Of a stretch of DNA of 7,938 nt, positions 6,679 through 7,938 are shown piece by piece. The DNA lies in assembly GCA_946479055.1 (NCBI GenBank), contig CAMLEX010000206.1, forward strand, positions 1 to 7,938, given 5' to 3'. The DNA is from an uncultured Bacteroidota bacterium (lineage in GTDB: Bacteria; Bacteroidota; Bacteroidia; Chitinophagales; Chitinophagaceae). The translations under genes were made by a program, and so were the position numbers. Numbering within the stretch: position 1 is the stretch's first letter; every line of letters starts with the position of its first letter. The notes under the pieces are model-generated. The model did not search any database. It was not told the origin of the DNA and was given only the letters and a program-made list of their open reading frames with translations.

Positions 6679-6768
6679 ATGAATACTTTGGACGAGGATT
6701 GCGAACCCTGGATCGATAAAAAAGTTTCAGAACGCTACTATTCCATCACTAAACAACTTGCGATATGA
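6679..6768 (+). CDS. Possible 29-codon leader ORF overlapping the SusC-like start (ATGA)
   Basis: An open frame beginning at the ATG at 6679 encodes 29 residues (starting MNTLDEDCEPW) and ends at TGA 6766-6768, which overlaps the SusC-like ATG at 6765 in the compact ATGA arrangement associated with translational coupling. The peptide is polar, has no signal peptide and resembles nothing I recognise. It could be a regulatory upstream frame or chance. If the weak TACTTTG element at 6684-6690 is the rightward -7 box, transcription would begin inside the frame and it would not be translated. Confidence 0.25.
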   Translation: MNTLDEDCEPWIDKKVSERYYSITKQLAI

Positions 6769-7938
6769 AAGAACATGCAAAGCCTGTTGTAACAGGTTTT
6801 ATCCAACTACTGCTTCCCTTCCTCCTGGTCTTGATTGTATCTGCCGCGAATGCTCAAACCGTTTCAGGAACGGTGTCAGATGAGAGCGGCAAAAAACTTT
6901 CTTCAGTCTCGGTAAGTGTAAAAGGTACCACTGCCGGTACTACCACCGGCGCCGATGGGCAATATTCCATTAATGCCCCATCGAATGCTACCCTCGTCAT
7001 TAGTTCAGTCGGCTATGCTACAATGGATGTTCCTGTTGGGGGGCGAAGCGTTGTAGATGTAACATTATTAACAACAGCTCAAAGCCTTGAAGCGGTTGTG
7101 ATCACTGCGCTCGGTATCAGCAAACAGGCAAGGGGCATTGGTTACTCCGCGACCAATGTAAAACCTGAAGAGCTTACTGTTAACAGAACATCTAATCCAT
7201 TGAATGCACTGCAGGGAAAAGTAGCCGGCGTTAATATTTCTACACTGGGTACAGGGCCTTCCGGTTCTTCTAAAATCCGTATCCGCGGGCAGTCGGCTAT
7301 TACAGGTGGTGGCAACCCGCTTGTGGTGATTAACGGCGTTCCGATTGATAACACCAATTTTAATGGTAACACTGTCGGCGTTACAGGCGGTGGTGTATTT
7401 TCAGACGGTGGTGATGGATTGTCAAGCATCAATCCCGATGATATAGAAAGCATGACTGTTTTAAAAGGAGCTCCTGCCGCCGCTCTTTATGGCAACCGGG
7501 CTTCAAATGGAGTTATCATGATCATCACAAAAACAAAAGGTAAAGGCCGTGGTATTGGTGTAAGCATCAACTCTAACTACACCAATGAAACACCTTTGGA
7601 TTTTACAGATTATCAAAAGGAATATGGACAGGGCGAAGGTGGTGTGAGACCGACAGCGCCTAATCCCACATCAGGGCAATGGTCATTTGGCGAAAAAATA
7701 CAGCCTGGCATGACGCATATTTTGTTCAATAACCTGACTGTTCCATATGTAGCGCAAGGCAGCCGCATAAAAGAGTTTTATAGAAATGGACAAAACTTTT
7801 CCAATACAGTAACAATGGAAAGTTTGAATGATAAAGGCGGCATACACCTTTCTCTGAATAACACAGACAACTTAGGAATTACACCTAACAATAATTTCAA
7901 TCGCAAGAACATGAACCTGGGATTCAATTACGATCATT
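6765..7938 (+). CDS. SusC/RagA-family TonB-dependent outer-membrane receptor (partial, N-terminal 391 residues)
   Basis: The frame stays open from the ATG at 6765 to the window end; family members are usually about 1000 residues, so roughly the first 40 percent is present. Residues 1-30 form a Sec signal peptide ending SAANA|QT. Residues 33-101 are a carboxypeptidase-D-regulatory-like domain (VSGTVSDESGKKL, then GADGQYSI and ISSVGY). The SLEAVVITALG segment (107-117) is the usual SusC linker to the plug. Plug motifs are clear: NALQGKVAGVNIS, KIRIRGQSAITGGGNPLVVINGVPI and INPDDIESMTVLKGAPAAALYGNRASNGVI. The barrel begins in the final third. The protein takes up oligomeric ligands across the outer membrane with TonB energy and a SusD lipoprotein, whose gene would be expected to the right of the window. 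The ligand is unknown; the divergent sugar-acid cluster suggests a related acidic carbohydrate. No Shine-Dalgarno precedes the start. Confidence 0.96.
   Translation, partial: MKEHAKPVVTGFIQLLLPFLLVLIVSAANAQTVSGTVSDESGKKLSSVSVSVKGTTAGTTTGADGQYSINAPSNATLVISSVGYATMDVPVGGRSVVDVTLLTTAQSLEAVVITALGISKQARGIGYSATNVKPEELTVNRTSNPLNALQGKVAGVNISTLGTGPSGSSKIRIRGQSAITGGGNPLVVINGVPIDNTNFNGNTVGVTGGGVFSDGGDGLSSINPDDIESMTVLKGAPAAALYGNRASNGVIMIITKTKGKGRGIGVSINSNYTNETPLDFTDYQKEYGQGEGGVRPTAPNPTSGQWSFGEKIQPGMTHILFNNLTVPYVAQGSRIKEFYRNGQNFSNTVTMESLNDKGGIHLSLNNTDNLGITPNNNFNRKNMNLGFNYDH

Larger units (their letters stand above)
6543..6764. promoter_or_regulatory. Divergent control region between the AraC regulator and the SusC-like receptor
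   Basis: This AT-rich region must contain the promoters for both directions. A direct repeat of TTCACCG lies at 6621-6627 and 6640-6646, spaced 19 bases start to start, which is compatible with half-sites for an AraC-type protein. Leftward, TTTG (complement of 6635-6638), a 20-base spacer and TGCCTTTC (complement of 6607-6614) loosely resemble the Bacteroidota TTTG/TAnnTTTG promoter. Rightward, TTTG (6656-6659) and TACTTTG (6684-6690) are weaker and badly spaced. None of these is certain. Confidence 0.5.

Noticed and set aside
6656..6690. Rightward promoter formed by TTTG (6656-6659) and TACTTTG (6684-6690)
   Set aside because: The second element lacks one base of TAnnTTTG and the spacing is about three bases too long, so it is not listed as a feature.
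7038..7043. Run of six G bases in the SusC-like gene as a possible phase-variation tract
   Set aside because: Six bases is short for slipped-strand switching, the reading frame is intact, and Gly-Gly codons explain it.
7142..7453. 103-codon minus-strand open frame inside the SusC-like gene
   Set aside because: It is antisense to strongly conserved plug-domain coding sequence, rich in Pro, Leu, Thr and Ser as expected for an antisense frame, and matches no family I know.

Overview
The window looks like a piece of a Bacteroidota chromosome, most likely from the Chitinophagaceae or a close relative. The strongest evidence is a SusC/RagA-type TonB-dependent receptor with the full Bacteroidota domain order (signal peptide, carboxypeptidase-D-regulatory-like domain, plug). 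Supporting evidence is the absence of Shine-Dalgarno sequences before the starts, moderate GC, and the general style of the proteins. The genus cannot be read from the sequence.

Layout. Six genes run leftward on the minus strand from about 6542 to the left edge: an AraC-family regulator (5655-6542), an FGGY gluconokinase-like kinase (4085-5644), an exported RraA-like protein (3038-3964), a Tat-exported enolase-superfamily dehydratase-like protein (1462-2961), a BASS-family sodium symporter (254-1402), and a second exported RraA-like protein cut by the window start (1-244). Gaps are 10, 120, 76, 59 and 9 bases, so they look like one cluster, perhaps with an internal promoter in the 120-base gap. 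A 221-base divergent region separates the regulator from the rightward SusC-like receptor, which starts at 6765 and runs off the right edge.

How the genes may work together (inference). Enolase-superfamily acid-sugar dehydratases make 2-keto-3-deoxy acids. RraA-fold proteins include metal-dependent pyruvate aldolases. Bacterial BASS transporters are known or suspected to move organic anions, including keto acids. FGGY gluconokinases phosphorylate aldonates. A SusC receptor brings ligands across the outer membrane. Together this reads as a sugar-acid (aldonate/uronate-like) utilisation locus controlled by the AraC protein. The unusual point is that the dehydratase-like and both RraA-like proteins carry export signals, so part of the chemistry may occur in the periplasm before uptake by the symporter. 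The kinase also departs from the family at several nucleotide-binding motifs.

Non-coding structure: a period-7 degenerate repeat between the RraA-like and dehydratase genes (2993-3034), an 18-bp perfect palindrome between the kinase and RraA-like genes (3998-4015), a 10-bp palindrome before the symporter gene (1449-1458), a 19-bp-spaced direct repeat in the divergent control region, and a 29-codon open frame whose stop overlaps the SusC start. No RNA genes, insertion sequences, CRISPR arrays or convincing terminators were seen.
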